From Streptomyces sp. NBC_01717 (lineage in GTDB: Bacteria; Actinomycetota; Actinomycetes; Streptomycetales; Streptomycetaceae), in assembly GCF_036248255.1 (NCBI RefSeq), contig NZ_CP109178.1, positions 7,197,001 through 7,261,000 on the forward strand: a stretch of 64,000 nt of DNA, written 5' to 3'. A program made the translations under genes and the position numbers. Below, in pieces: positions 33,118 through 43,873 of this stretch (position 1 is the first letter of the stretch; every line of letters starts with the position of its first letter). Below the pieces are notes generated by a model that was not told where the DNA came from, did no database searches, and saw only the letters and a program-made list of their open reading frames with translations.

Positions 33118-34018
33118 GCCGTACCTCCGTGGCGCAGATCCCGTAGCCGAACCATGTGTTGATCGCCAGCATCGGGCCGTTGTCCGCGTCATTGCCGGTG
33201 TACGCGTCCGTGTAGCCGGCCGCGCGTGCCCGGTGCAGCGAGTCGTTCTTGGCGAGCTTTGCCAGGCCCCGGTTGCGGTACGCCCTGCGGGTGCCCGTCA
33301 TCCCCGACCAGTAGCGGGTCAGACCGTCGGTGTTCGCGGCGCTGAACGCCGCCACCTGGTCGTCCACCACCACGACCGAGGTGAGCTCCCGGTCGAGACC
33401 GGGGTTGCTCCACGTGTGCTGCAGCCAGTCCTCGTAGTCCGCGAGCTCGGTGGGGGTGTCGCTCGGCTCGTCCGCCGTGGACTCGGCGTCCGCCTCGAAC
33501 AGCGGCCTCGGGTCGTCGGCGAAGTCGGCGGCGGTACGCAGTTCCACACCGGCCGGGAGCTCCTGACGGGGCGGCAAGGTGCCGTGCGCCAGGTCGAGAT
33601 GGAGGAAGTGCGCCGGGCGGCTCGGCGTGTAGCCGCGCTTCTCGGCGAAGGCCCGGCTCGCCGGTTCGTCGAGCACCCAGGTGTAGACGGCGACGGCCCC
33701 CGCACCGGCCAGATACTCCTCGGCGGTGCGCACCAGCAGCGAGCCCGCCCCGCGGCCCGTCCGCCGGGGGAGCGTGTAGGGATTGCAGAAGCCCTGGCCG
33801 GGTTCCGGGCTGTCATAGGCGATGCCGACCTGCGCGGTGCCGATGATCTCCCCGTCCTCCTCGGCGATCAGCAGCCGGTACCGCTTGTCGGGGTGGGCGG
33901 TCGCCTGCTCGAAGACGACCTGCTCGGGTGTGGTCACCATGTACGGGAGTGCGGCTCGCCGCACCCGTACCCAGGCCTCGGCGTCGGTGGGCAGGAAGTC
34001 GCGCACGATGACAGTCAT
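33098..34018 (-). CDS. GNAT family N-acetyltransferase (tandem domains)
   Basis: A 306-aa protein with two GNAT-like halves. The first has V-R-D-F-L-P-T-D-A-E-A-W, E-E-D-G-E-I-I-G-T-A-Q-V and R-R-T-G-R-G-A-G-S-L-L-V-R (acetyl-CoA loop). The second has S-V-V-V-V-D-D-Q-V-A-A-F and R-A-Y-R-N-R-G-L-A-K-L-A-K, then N-T-W-F-G-Y-G-I. Both CoA loops look usable. Resembles mycothiol synthase-like and antibiotic acetyltransferase layouts; the acceptor cannot be deduced. ATG 34018 fits the conserved start; the ribosome site is weak. The downstream DUF402 gene overlaps. The divergent neighbour is a GntR regulator. Confidence 0.88.
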   Translation of the reverse strand: MTVIVRDFLPTDAEAWVRVRRAALPYMVTTPEQVVFEQATAHPDKRYRLLIAEEDGEIIGTAQVGIAYDSPEPGQGFCNPYTLPRRTGRGAGSLLVRTAEEYLAGAGAVAVYTWVLDEPASRAFAEKRGYTPSRPAHFLHLDLAHGTLPPRQELPAGVELRTAADFADDPRPLFEADAESTADEPSDTPTELADYEDWLQHTWSNPGLDRELTSVVVVDDQVAAFSAANTDGLTRYWSGMTGTRRAYRNRGLAKLAKNDSLHRARAAGYTDAYTGNDADNGPMLAINTWFGYGICATEVRHVRKLG

Positions 34019-34088
34019 GCGCCGGACGGTACGCGGCGGTCCGGCCCGGTCGCCTCCGAATTTCCGGCGGTGGGGGAGAATCGGTCCC

Positions 34089-34463
34089 GTGACCTTGAAG
34101 ATCGCCATTGATCCGGACGCCGGCACCGCCCCGTACGAGCAACTGCGCACGCAGATCTCCGAACTGGCCCGGTCCGGCGAGCTGCCCGTCGGCTACAGAC
34201 TTCCGACCGTACGCGGCTTCGCCGAGGAGCTGGGCCTCGCCGCGAACACCGTCGCCAAGGCGTACCGGGCGTTGGAGTCGGACGGGGTGATCGAGACCCG
34301 CGGGCGCAACGGTACGTTCATCGCCGCCGCGGGCGATACGGCGGAACGCAAGGCGGCTGCTGCGGCGCGGGAGTACGCGGAGCAGGCGAGGCGGCTCGGG
34401 CTGTCCCGCGCCCGGGCGGCGTCGCTGGTGGAGGATGCGGTGCGGGTGGCCTACGAGGGGTGA
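34089..34463 (+). CDS. GntR family regulator, YtrA subfamily
   Basis: A 124-aa short GntR protein: winged-helix DNA-binding part (A-P-Y-E-Q-L-R-T-Q-I, L-P-T-V-R-G-F-A-E-E-L-G-L-A-A-N-T-V-A-K-A-Y-R-A-L) followed by only a small helical dimerisation tail of about 45 residues, which defines the YtrA type. GTG 34089 follows a GGGGGA stretch. It likely represses itself and perhaps the divergent GNAT-DUF402 pair through the 70-bp gap. YtrA-type regulators often sit with ABC transporters; none is adjacent here. Confidence 0.9.
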   Translation: MTLKIAIDPDAGTAPYEQLRTQISELARSGELPVGYRLPTVRGFAEELGLAANTVAKAYRALESDGVIETRGRNGTFIAAAGDTAERKAAAAAREYAEQARRLGLSRARAASLVEDAVRVAYEG

Positions 34464-34505
34464 CAGGGCGGACCGGGGCCGTCCGGTAGCCGTTAGGTCA
34501 TCGAG

Positions 34506-34580
34506 TGCCGGACGGGCCTGAAGATGTCATCGGATGCCGGACGGGCTCAGAGGCTGTCCCCAACTGCCGGACGGGCCTGA
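34506..34580. repeat. Three direct repeats TGCCGGACGGGC, 29-30 bp period
   Basis: Copies start at 34506, 34535 and 34565, each followed by a CTGA/CTCA-like tail and variable bases. They lie between the ends of the convergent GntR and ATPase genes. They may be repeated 3'-end elements or an inefficient terminator block. Confidence 0.7.
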
Positions 34581-34613
34581 TCTCAAGCCTGCCCGGCGAT
34601 CGGGTACTACACC

Positions 34614-35708
<1,095 letters not shown>

Positions 35709-35972
35709 GGCGCCCATGATCCGGCACGGCGGCACCCGGCGCACCCAGGTTTCGCCACCTCCCGTCAACCGGCCCGCACATGGGCCGTTCACTCCGCGGA
35801 AGCGGTTTTGTCCACCGGTGCGCAGGATGCCGGATTCCGGTGTGACGGGACCTCAGGAGGGCGTCAGAAAGCGCTCATCCGATCGACTTGGCATGGACAC
35901 TTCCGGACCGGCGGACCTGCTGCTACCACTGAGTAGGCAGAGATCCTGCCGGTTCGGTCCAAGGGAGGTTCC

Positions 35973-36782
35973 ATGAAAATGTCCAGACTCGTGGCGTTCT
36001 CGTCCTCGCTCCTGCTAGGTGCCGTACTCGCCCTGACCGGGGCAGCCACCGCGAACGCCGCATCGTCCGTCCAGGCCGTCGACTACGTCGCCCTCGGCGA
36101 CTCGTACTCCTCGGGGGTCGGGTCCGGCAGCTACGACAGTGCCAGTGGTGACTGCAAGCGCAGCACCAAGGCCTACCCCGCCCTCTGGGCGAACGCCAAC
36201 TCGCCCTCGTCGTTCGCCTTCACCGCCTGCTCGGGTGCCCGTACCGACGATGTGACGGCTGGACAGCTCTCCCCGCTCAACTCCTCGACCGACCTCGTCT
36301 CGATCTCCATCGGCGGCAACGACGCAGGCTTCGCCGATGTCATGACCACCTGTGTACTCCAGTCGGAGTCCACCTGCCTCAGCCGGATCGCCACAGCCCG
36401 CAGCTACGTGGACACCACCCTGCCCGGCAAGCTCAACTCGGTGTACACGGCGATCAGGTCCAAGGCGCCGGCCGCCCGTGTCGTCGTCCTCGGCTACCCC
36501 CGCTTCTACAAGCTCGGCGGCAGCTGCATCGCCGGTCTGAGCGAGACCGAGCGCTCCGCCATCAACAGCGCGTCCGACTACCTCAACGCGGCAACCGCCA
36601 AGCGTGCTGCCGACCACGGCTTCACCTTCAGCGATGTCGCCGGGAGGTTCACCGGGCACGAGATCTGCTCGGGAAGCGCATGGCTGCACAGCGTCAACTG
36701 GCTCAACATCGGTGAGTCGTACCACCCCACCGCCGCCGGACAGTCGGGCGGATACCTGCCCGCCTTCAGCTCCGCCGCCTGA
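35973..36782 (+). CDS. Secreted SGNH-family esterase/lipase
   Basis: A 269-aa extracellular hydrolase with a signal peptide of about 30 residues (A-N-A-A). SGNH blocks: G-D-S-Y-S-S-G (Ser, block I), G-A-R-T-D-D (Gly, II), G-G-N-D-A-G-F (Asn, III) and S-Y-H-P-T-A-A-G (His and acid, V). Cysteines are spaced as in the S. coelicolor / S. rimosus lipases of this family (three pairs). GGGAGG precedes the ATG. It hydrolyses short and medium chain esters outside the cell. A hairpin made by GGGCGG and CCGCCC just after the stop is shared with the convergent kinase gene. Confidence 0.93.
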   Translation: MKMSRLVAFSSSLLLGAVLALTGAATANAASSVQAVDYVALGDSYSSGVGSGSYDSASGDCKRSTKAYPALWANANSPSSFAFTACSGARTDDVTAGQLSPLNSSTDLVSISIGGNDAGFADVMTTCVLQSESTCLSRIATARSYVDTTLPGKLNSVYTAIRSKAPAARVVVLGYPRFYKLGGSCIAGLSETERSAINSASDYLNAATAKRAADHGFTFSDVAGRFTGHEICSGSAWLHSVNWLNIGESYHPTAAGQSGGYLPAFSSAA

Positions 36783-36800
36783 CCGGGCGGACCGCCCGGG

Positions 36801-38441
36801 TCAGTCCTCCGCCGGGTAGGAGGCCCCGTTCGACGGGGTCTCCGTCCGGCAGGTCACCGAGAACTCCACCCCGTTCGAGGTGACCACGACCGGACTCCTG
36901 ACCTCCAGCGTGATCGTTCCGTGGTACGTGGTGTCCTGCTGGTACGTCAGTTCCGTGTGCGACACCTTCTTCGCGCGCCCGTCGCCGGAACCGAAGGGCA
37001 ACGACTGCCAGCCCGGATCGGAACTCGTACCGTCCTTCAGCACCCACCGGTACTCGACCTCCGCCGGCGTGCGCCCCACCGTGACGGTCGCCTCGACCGC
37101 AGGCGCCGATGCGTGCGGGGGAGGACAGCTGCCCTCGTAACTGCCGCGCACCGAGGTGAGATAAACCGTCACGGTCTGCGGCGGCGGCTTGCTCGTACTG
37201 CTGTGGCTGCTTCCGCCGCTCACGGCCTTGCCCGTGGTGTCGCCGTCGCCGGTGGAGCTGCTGCCGCCCTGCGCTCCGGCGGACCCGGGCGCCTCCTGCG
37301 CGGCGGGTGTGGTGTGCGGAGCGCTGCTGGTCGCACCCGGGCCGCTGCCCGTGGCACCTCCCGTGTCGCCGTCGTCACCGCGGTCCGCGAGCGTCCAGAT
37401 GATCCCGCCGACCGCCAGCAGCAGCACCGCCACGCCCACGGCGAGCAGCGCGACCGCCCGGCGCGGCGGCCCGGCGGGGGCGACTTCGGCCGTCGTGGAC
37501 GGATCCGACGAGGGCGGCGCGGGTACGGGACGGGGTGCCCGGGGTGTGATGGTGCCGGCCGTCGTCGTCGGACCGTACGGATCCGGCGTACCCGCCCCGG
37601 TGGCGCGCGGCGCACCGCCCGCCGCGATGATGCGGAGCTGGTGCTCGGCCTGTTCGGCGGAGAGCCGCTCAGCAGGATCCTTGCGCAACAGCCCCTCGAC
37701 GACCGGGCCGAGCGGGCCGGCCCGCCGGGGCGGCGGCAGCTCTTCGTCGACCACAGCCCGGAGGGTGTTCAGCGGTGTGTTCTGACGGAACGGCGAATTG
37801 CCCTCGGTCGCGGCGTACAGAAGCACTCCGAGCGACCACAGATCCGATTCGGGCCCCGGCGTGCGCCCCAGCGCGCGCTCCGGTGCGAGGAACTCGGGCG
37901 AGCCGATCAGCTCGCCCGTCATGGTGAGTGCGGACGTCCCCTCGACCAGGGCGATCCCGAAGTCCGTCAGTACCACCCGCCCGTCGTTGGCGAGGAGCAC
38001 ATTGCCGGGCTTCACATCACGGTGCAGCACCCCGGAGGCATGGGCGCTGCGCAGCGCGGCCAGCACCTCCGCGCCGATGCGCGCGGCCCGCTGAGGGGTC
38101 ATCGGCCCCTCGGCGTCCAGCACTTCGGAGAGCGCGAGCCCTCGGATCAGCTCCATCACGATCCACGGGCGGGAGTCCTCGGTCGCCACGTCGTAGACGG
38201 TCACCACATTGCGGTGCGAGACCCGGGCCGCCGCCCACGCCTCCCGCTCCAGGCGCGCGTACAGCCGTTGTACGTCGGAGGAGGCGAGCCCCGACGGGGC
38301 GCGGACCTCCTTCACGGCGACCTCGCGCCCCAGCACCTCGTCGCGCGCCCGCCACACGACCCCCATCCCGCCCTGGCCCAGGGGCCCCAGCAGGCGGTAT
38401 CGGCCCGCGATCAGTCGGTCGTCGCCCGGCACTTCGCTCAC
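36801..38441 (-). CDS. Membrane Ser/Thr protein kinase (PknB-type, no PASTA)
   Basis: A 546-aa receptor kinase. GTG 38441 is chosen for the GGGGGA at 5 nt. Kinase domain about residues 12-270: G-Q-G-G-M-G-V-V-W, V-A-V-K-E-V, H-R-D-V-K-P-G-N, D-F-G-I-A, A-P-E-R. A Pro-rich linker leads to a transmembrane helix (A-V-A-L-L-A-V-G-V-A-V-L-L-L-A-V-G-G-I), followed by a Ser/Thr/Gly-rich spacer. An extracellular beta domain of about 110 residues has V-Y-L-T-S-V-R-G-S-Y, E-A-T-V-T-V-G-R-T-P-A-E-V-E-Y-R-W and two cysteines. There are no PASTA repeats, so muropeptide sensing is not implied. The ligand is unknown. Confidence 0.93.
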   Translation of the reverse strand: MSEVPGDDRLIAGRYRLLGPLGQGGMGVVWRARDEVLGREVAVKEVRAPSGLASSDVQRLYARLEREAWAAARVSHRNVVTVYDVATEDSRPWIVMELIRGLALSEVLDAEGPMTPQRAARIGAEVLAALRSAHASGVLHRDVKPGNVLLANDGRVVLTDFGIALVEGTSALTMTGELIGSPEFLAPERALGRTPGPESDLWSLGVLLYAATEGNSPFRQNTPLNTLRAVVDEELPPPRRAGPLGPVVEGLLRKDPAERLSAEQAEHQLRIIAAGGAPRATGAGTPDPYGPTTTAGTITPRAPRPVPAPPSSDPSTTAEVAPAGPPRRAVALLAVGVAVLLLAVGGIIWTLADRGDDGDTGGATGSGPGATSSAPHTTPAAQEAPGSAGAQGGSSSTGDGDTTGKAVSGGSSHSSTSKPPPQTVTVYLTSVRGSYEGSCPPPHASAPAVEATVTVGRTPAEVEYRWVLKDGTSSDPGWQSLPFGSGDGRAKKVSHTELTYQQDTTYHGTITLEVRSPVVVTSNGVEFSVTCRTETPSNGASYPAED

Positions 38442-38718
38442 GGTGATCCCCCATCCGCAGGAGTGGCGGCAGCACGGCGGAAACCTCTCCACGCTAGCTC
38501 AGACCGGCCCGTTCCAGACCCCCTTGCGCAATAATCCGCCGCTGCGGGCAACCGCTCCCGATCTGTCCAACTCGCCCTGGAATCGAGCGAATTATGAGCC
38601 CGATCGTCAACCTCCGTATGTGTGTGCTCAATCCGACGACCGGGATACACGAGTGTCATAGTGGGGGGATAGGGTTAACCTGCCCGGGCCGGGTGCCCTC
38701 GTACGGGTGGGGAGTGAC

Positions 38719-38982
38719 ATGGAACAGATAGCGATGCGCAGCAGGCCGCGTGTGCCTGCCATCACATGTGGGAGCAGTGCGACCAGTTCGCGCCTCGACC
38801 GCCATCTCGCAGTGCTCGGCGGTCCCGCCGTCCCGCAGCGCGAGACCGCGGAAGCGACGCTGCTGATGCTCGAGCTCACCTCGCGCGACGCCGCGCACAC
38901 CCGCCGGAGCAAGAGCGCGCGTGTCTCGCTCTTCGCGCCGCTGCGGCGACTGCGACGCTCGCTCTTCGGTGGCCGCCACTGA
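38719..38982 (+). CDS. Small hypothetical protein
   Basis: An 87-aa basic protein. ATG 38719 is preceded by GGGGAG at 5 nt. The sequence M-E-Q-I-A-M-R-S-R-P-R, L-A-V-L-G-G-P-A-V-P-Q-R-E-T-A-E-A-T-L-L-M-L-E-L-T-S ends in an Arg-rich R-R-L-R-R-S-L-F-G-G-R-H tail. No membrane segment or motif was recognised; the tail might bind nucleic acid or membrane. The AT-rich upstream region (38590-38650) could hold its promoter. Confidence 0.65.
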   Translation: MEQIAMRSRPRVPAITCGSSATSSRLDRHLAVLGGPAVPQRETAEATLLMLELTSRDAAHTRRSKSARVSLFAPLRRLRRSLFGGRH

Positions 38983-39042
38983 CCCGACGGACCGTCACCA
39001 CCGTTCCGGCCCCTGACTGATCCGGCCCGCCGCTCGGGCCGC

Positions 39043-39230
39043 TCAGGCGATCACACCGTCCCGGCACAGCGCTGCTCTCCTGCTCGTCCGTCATCCCCGC
39101 GGCCCGCAGCAGCGCTTCGGTGTGCTCGCCGAGCGCCGGTTCGGTCCCCGTGCCCGGCTCGCCCATGATGCCGCCCCGCCCCGGCACCGTGATCGGTGGC
39201 AGCACGGTCCGCGGCGCACGCCCGGATCGC
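39043..39230 (-). pseudogene. 3' fragment of a CaiB/BaiF (class III) CoA-transferase
   Basis: The minus strand encodes R-T-V-L-P-P-I-T-V-P, then P-A-L-G-E-H-T-E-A-L-L-R-A-A-G-M-T-D-E-Q. After a frameshift it reads A-A-L-C-R-D-G-V-I-A and a stop at 39043-39045. This is the typical C-terminus of family III CoA-transferases. The rest of the gene (about 350 residues) is missing. The 38983-39428 gap otherwise contains only the promoter and ribosome site of the next gene. Confidence 0.6.
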
Positions 39231-39428
39231 CTGCCAACTCCAGTCATCGCGGCGCCTGTTCGCCGAGTCGATGCCACGCCCGTGGTGCGTCGTGCGGGCC
39301 GACGGCGGGTGCGTGGGATCCCGTGTACGTAACAACTTTTTCATCACGAGATGTTGACGTCGAAAACTTCCAGGGCCAGGGTGCTGATCGTTTGGCACGT
39401 ACACGGCACCTCACCCCCGGAGGCGTAC

Positions 39429-41174
39429 ATGTGTGACCTGCACGATCAGCACGAGCACGCGCACGAAGCGGCCTTGGCGGCAGGACCGGTCCTCAGCCGG
39501 AGACGGATCATGCAGATGCTCGGCGCGGCAGGGGTGACCACCGCAGTGATGGCGGCCGACGCCGACCCGGCGATGGCCGCGGCCTCCGAGGCGGCCGACA
39601 CCGCGACGGACGACGGTTACGAGGCTCCGAAGGGACTGGCGCAGGACAGCCCGGCCAAGCAGGCGGCGATGGGCTGGATCGACGGCAACAGCGGTCGGAT
39701 CACCGGGCTCAACGCAGAGATATGGGACCACGCCGAGCTCAGCCTGCGCGAGTGGAACTCCTCATTGGCCGAGGCCGGGTTCCTGGAGAAGGCGGGCTTC
39801 GACGTCGAGTTCGGCACCGCGGGCTTCCCGACCGCGTTCACCGCCACGTTCCGCCACGGCAGCGGCGGCCCGGTCCTCGGCTTCAGCGGGGAGTACGACG
39901 CGCTGCCCGGCCTCTCGCAGAACAAGGGCGTCGGCCACCACGACCCGCGCGAGTACATCCACGACCCGTTCGCGCCCGGTTACGGCCCCGGACACGGCTG
40001 CGGGCACAGTGCGCTGGGAACGGCCGCGGCGGCCGCCGCGGCAGCCGTCGCCCAGACCGCGAAGAAGCACCGGCTCCCGGTCACCGTGAAGTTCTTCGGC
40101 TCGACGGCCGAGGAGGCGCTGATCGGCAAGACGTACGCAGTCAGCAAGGGCGTGTACGACGGCCTCGACGCCTTCCTGGACTGGCATCCGTCCACGGCCA
40201 ACGCCACCGGCTGGGGCACCACCACCGCGATGACGGCGGTGACGTTCACCTTCCTCGGGGTCGCCGGACACGGCGGCACCCCGCTCGGCAACAAGAGCGC
40301 GCTGGACGCCGCCGTGATGATGGCGACGATGTCGGAGTTCCTGCGCGAGGAGAACCTCGCCCCGTCGGGCCGGCTCCACTGGGTGATCAACAACGGTGGT
40401 GACATCCCCAATGTCACCCCGGAGATCGCCGAGATCTCGTACTACGTGCGCGAAGGCAGCCCGGCCCGCGTCCAGGTGCTGCTCGACAAGGTGATCGCGG
40501 TCTCCGAAGCGGCGGCGAAGGCCAGCCAGACCACGGTCGGACACCGGATCACCTCGGCCTGCTGGAACCAGCTGCCGTCGAAGTCCTTCGCCGAACTGCT
40601 GCACGAGAACATGACGCAGATCGGTCCGCCCGCGTTCACCGACGAGGCGCACGCGCTGGCGAAGGAACTCCAGGAGTCTCTCGGACTGCCGGCCGCCGGC
40701 ATGCACGACAAGGTCGGCGCGCTGACCCCGCCCAACCCGGTCTTCATGGGCGGCGGTTCGACGGATGTCGCGGACATCAGCTGGAATGTGCCGACCGTTT
40801 CGATGGGCGCGGCCCTGGCCCCGATCGGCACCAAGATGCACACCTGGTCCACGGCCGCGTGCGCGGCCGCCGCTCCCGGTCAGGCGGCGGTGCTCGCGGC
40901 GGCGAAGTATCTGGCGGCGACCGCGGTCGATCTCATCACGCAGCCGGAGCGGCTGAAGGCGATCAAGGCCGAGTTCGCGGAACGCACCAAGGGGCTGGAG
41001 TGGAAGACGGCGCTGCCGGAAGGCTATGAGCCGCCGATGTACGAGCCGCCGTCCTGGTTCCTGAAGAAGACCGGACAGAAGTGGCCGCCGAACAACATCA
41101 CCTGGCCGCCGAAGCGGGTCGTGTCGCACGAGAAGTTCTCCTCGCTGGGACCGGAGCTGTCACCGCAGAAGTAG
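39429..41174 (+). CDS. Tat-exported M20-family amidohydrolase (AbgB-like)
   Basis: A 581-aa metallohydrolase. The N-terminus has a twin-arginine signal (S-R-R-R-I-M-Q-M-L-G-A-A-G-V-T-T-A-V-M-A-A). The catalytic domain shows F-S-G-E-Y-D-A-L-P-G, G-H-G-C-G-H-S-A-L-G (metal ligands), T-A-E-E-A-L (general base Glu), L-D-W-H-P-S-T and G-G-S-T-D-V-A-D. These are like the p-aminobenzoyl-glutamate hydrolase AbgB, with the dimerisation domain between. The C-terminal 60 residues are an unusual Pro/Trp-rich tail (P-P-S-W-F-L-K-K-T). ATG 39429 has GGAGG 6 nt upstream. Substrate is probably an N-acylated amino acid or aminobenzoyl conjugate, taken outside the cell membrane. Confidence 0.9.
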   Translation: MCDLHDQHEHAHEAALAAGPVLSRRRIMQMLGAAGVTTAVMAADADPAMAAASEAADTATDDGYEAPKGLAQDSPAKQAAMGWIDGNSGRITGLNAEIWDHAELSLREWNSSLAEAGFLEKAGFDVEFGTAGFPTAFTATFRHGSGGPVLGFSGEYDALPGLSQNKGVGHHDPREYIHDPFAPGYGPGHGCGHSALGTAAAAAAAAVAQTAKKHRLPVTVKFFGSTAEEALIGKTYAVSKGVYDGLDAFLDWHPSTANATGWGTTTAMTAVTFTFLGVAGHGGTPLGNKSALDAAVMMATMSEFLREENLAPSGRLHWVINNGGDIPNVTPEIAEISYYVREGSPARVQVLLDKVIAVSEAAAKASQTTVGHRITSACWNQLPSKSFAELLHENMTQIGPPAFTDEAHALAKELQESLGLPAAGMHDKVGALTPPNPVFMGGGSTDVADISWNVPTVSMGAALAPIGTKMHTWSTAACAAAAPGQAAVLAAAKYLAATAVDLITQPERLKAIKAEFAERTKGLEWKTALPEGYEPPMYEPPSWFLKKTGQKWPPNNITWPPKRVVSHEKFSSLGPELSPQK

Positions 41175-41280
41175 CGGGCGGGTGCCGGGGCGTGTGCGCG
41201 GCATGCCCCGGCGCCACGGCACCGGGTGACGCCTGCCCGGCGGCGGGAACAGCGCTCGGGGCCGCCGGAGTCGGCCCGGG

Positions 41281-42104
41281 TCACTCGCCGCCGCGTGCGT
41301 GGCGTCGTACGGCCAGTGGGACGAAGACCGCGAGCAGCACCGCCGACCAGGCGATTGTGCCCGCCACCGGGTGGGTGACCGGCCAGGCGGCGTCGGGGGG
41401 CGGTGATGCGTTGCCGAACAGGTCGCGGGTGGCGGCGGCCATGGCGCTGATCGGGTTCCACTCCGCGACCGTCCGCAGCCAGCCCGGCAGGTTGTCGGTC
41501 GGGATGTACGCGTTGGACAGCAGCGGCAGGACGAAGGTGGCACTGCCGAGTTGGCCGGCCGCCTCCTCGTTGCGGATCAGCAGGCCCAGCCAGCAGCCCA
41601 TCCACGACGTGGCGAACCGGAGAAGCAGCAGCAGCCCGAAGGCGCCCAGAGCGGCGAGCGGGCCGCCCTCGATCCGCCAGCCGACCGCGAGTCCGACCAG
41701 GATCAGCGGGACCATGCCGATGGCCGTGGTCAGCAGATCGGCGGCGGTCTGGCCGAGGGGTACGGCGGGCCGGCTCATCGGCAGTGTGCGGAACCGGTCC
41801 ATCACCCCGCGGTGGCAGTCCTGCGCGGACTGGAACATCCCGGTCATGATGCCGTTGGCCGCCGTCGACGCGAGCAGACCCGGCACCAGGAACGCGCGGT
41901 ACTCCTGGCCGGGCATGGCCAGGGCGCTGCCGAACACGTAGCCGAAGAACAGCAGCATCGTGATCGGCATGGTCTGGGTCAGGATCACCACGCCCGGGGC
42001 TGCTTTGATCCGCTGCAGATGGCGGCCCAGCACGGCCAGGCTGTCGGCGATCGGGGTGCTCGTCGCGGGTCCGGTGTGCTGCTCATGGGCCAGTACGGTG
42101 CTGC

Positions 42105-42108
<4 letters not shown>
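41281..42108 (-). CDS. ABC-2 type exporter permease (DrrB-like)
   Basis: A 275-aa permease with six hydrophobic segments, including the ABC-2 signature region G-S-A-L-A-M-P-G-Q-E-Y-R-A-F-L-V-P-G-L and F-V-L-P-L-L-S-N-A-Y-I-P-T-D-N-L-P-G-W-L. Its start overlaps the 3' end of the ATPase gene by 4 bp, so the pair is co-translated. Resembles DrrB of drug exporters; the exported compound is unknown. Confidence 0.92.
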
Positions 42109-43082
<974 letters not shown>

Positions 43083-43101
43083 GTGGCCCACCGTAGCGCA
43101 C

Positions 43102-43118
43102 TACGTACGGTGTACGTA
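43102..43118. promoter_or_regulatory. TetR-type operator candidate
   Basis: TACGTAC-GGT-GTACGTA is a perfect 7+7 palindrome with a 3-bp spacer, between the divergent exporter and TetR genes. A degenerate copy (TACAGCGTACGTA) lies at about 43062-43074 over the exporter start. Confidence 0.65.
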
Positions 43119-43146
43119 ACTAGGATGGTGAACGAGGTGATGATCG

Positions 43147-43854
43147 ATGGTGGGGCGACCCGCTGTACCGGAAGTGATCTGGGCGCGCCCCGAGCGTGCG
43201 GGCCGCGGCCCCAGGCCCGCGTTCAGCCGCGCCGACATCGCGGCAGCCGCCGTCCGTATCGCCGATGCGGAGGGCTTCGACGCGGTGTCCATGCGGAAGG
43301 TCGCGGCGGAGCTCGGCTGCGGCACGATGTCGCTCTACAACTACGTACCCCGCAAGGAGGACCTGTACGAGCTGATGCTCGACGCGGTCAGCGGCGGGTA
43401 CGAGTTCCCGGAGCCGTCCGGCGACTGGCGCGCCGATCTCATCGCGCTGGCCCATCAGGCCCGCGAGATGATGCACCGCCACACCTGGGTGCCGCGGCTC
43501 ATGTCACCCGTGTACGGCTTCAGCCCGAACGCGCTGCGGTATCTGGAGTACACGCTCAGCTGCCTGGACGGCGTGGACGCACGGTTCGGCGAGAAGATGG
43601 AACTCATCGCCATGATCAACGGCGTGGTGACCACCTACGTGGCCAACGAGATCGCCACGGCGGAACGCAGTCGGTCGCTGCCCTGGTCCGAGGAGCAGGA
43701 GCAGGCCGCACGCACCGGCTATCTGATCAGCCAGATCGCGACCGGGAGGTATCCGCGGATGGCGGCGGGATTCGCCGAGGACCCCGGGCCGATCGATCTG
43801 GACGGCGTCTTCGACCGGGCACTGCACCGGGTGCTGGACTCGTTCGACCGGTAG
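43147..43854 (+). CDS. TetR family transcriptional regulator (divergent to exporter)
   Basis: A 235-aa regulator. After a basic N-terminal extension, the helix-turn-helix is F-S-R-A-D-I-A-A-A-A-V-R-I-A to M-R-K-V-A-A-E-L-G-C-G-T-M-S-L-Y-N-Y-V-P-R-K-E-D-L. A TetR_C-type ligand domain follows (S-P-N-A-L-R-Y-L-E-Y, M-I-N-G-V-V-T-T-Y). ATG 43147 has a GAGGTG site. It most likely represses the divergent ABC exporter and itself through the palindrome at 43102-43118, released by the transported drug. Confidence 0.92.
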   Translation: MVGRPAVPEVIWARPERAGRGPRPAFSRADIAAAAVRIADAEGFDAVSMRKVAAELGCGTMSLYNYVPRKEDLYELMLDAVSGGYEFPEPSGDWRADLIALAHQAREMMHRHTWVPRLMSPVYGFSPNALRYLEYTLSCLDGVDARFGEKMELIAMINGVVTTYVANEIATAERSRSLPWSEEQEQAARTGYLISQIATGRYPRMAAGFAEDPGPIDLDGVFDRALHRVLDSFDR

Positions 43855-43873
43855 CGCGCATGCGCCCATGCCG

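Noticed and set aside
34506..34580. Three spaced repeats considered as a CRISPR array
   Set aside because: Only three 12-bp repeats, spacers similar to one another, no cas genes.
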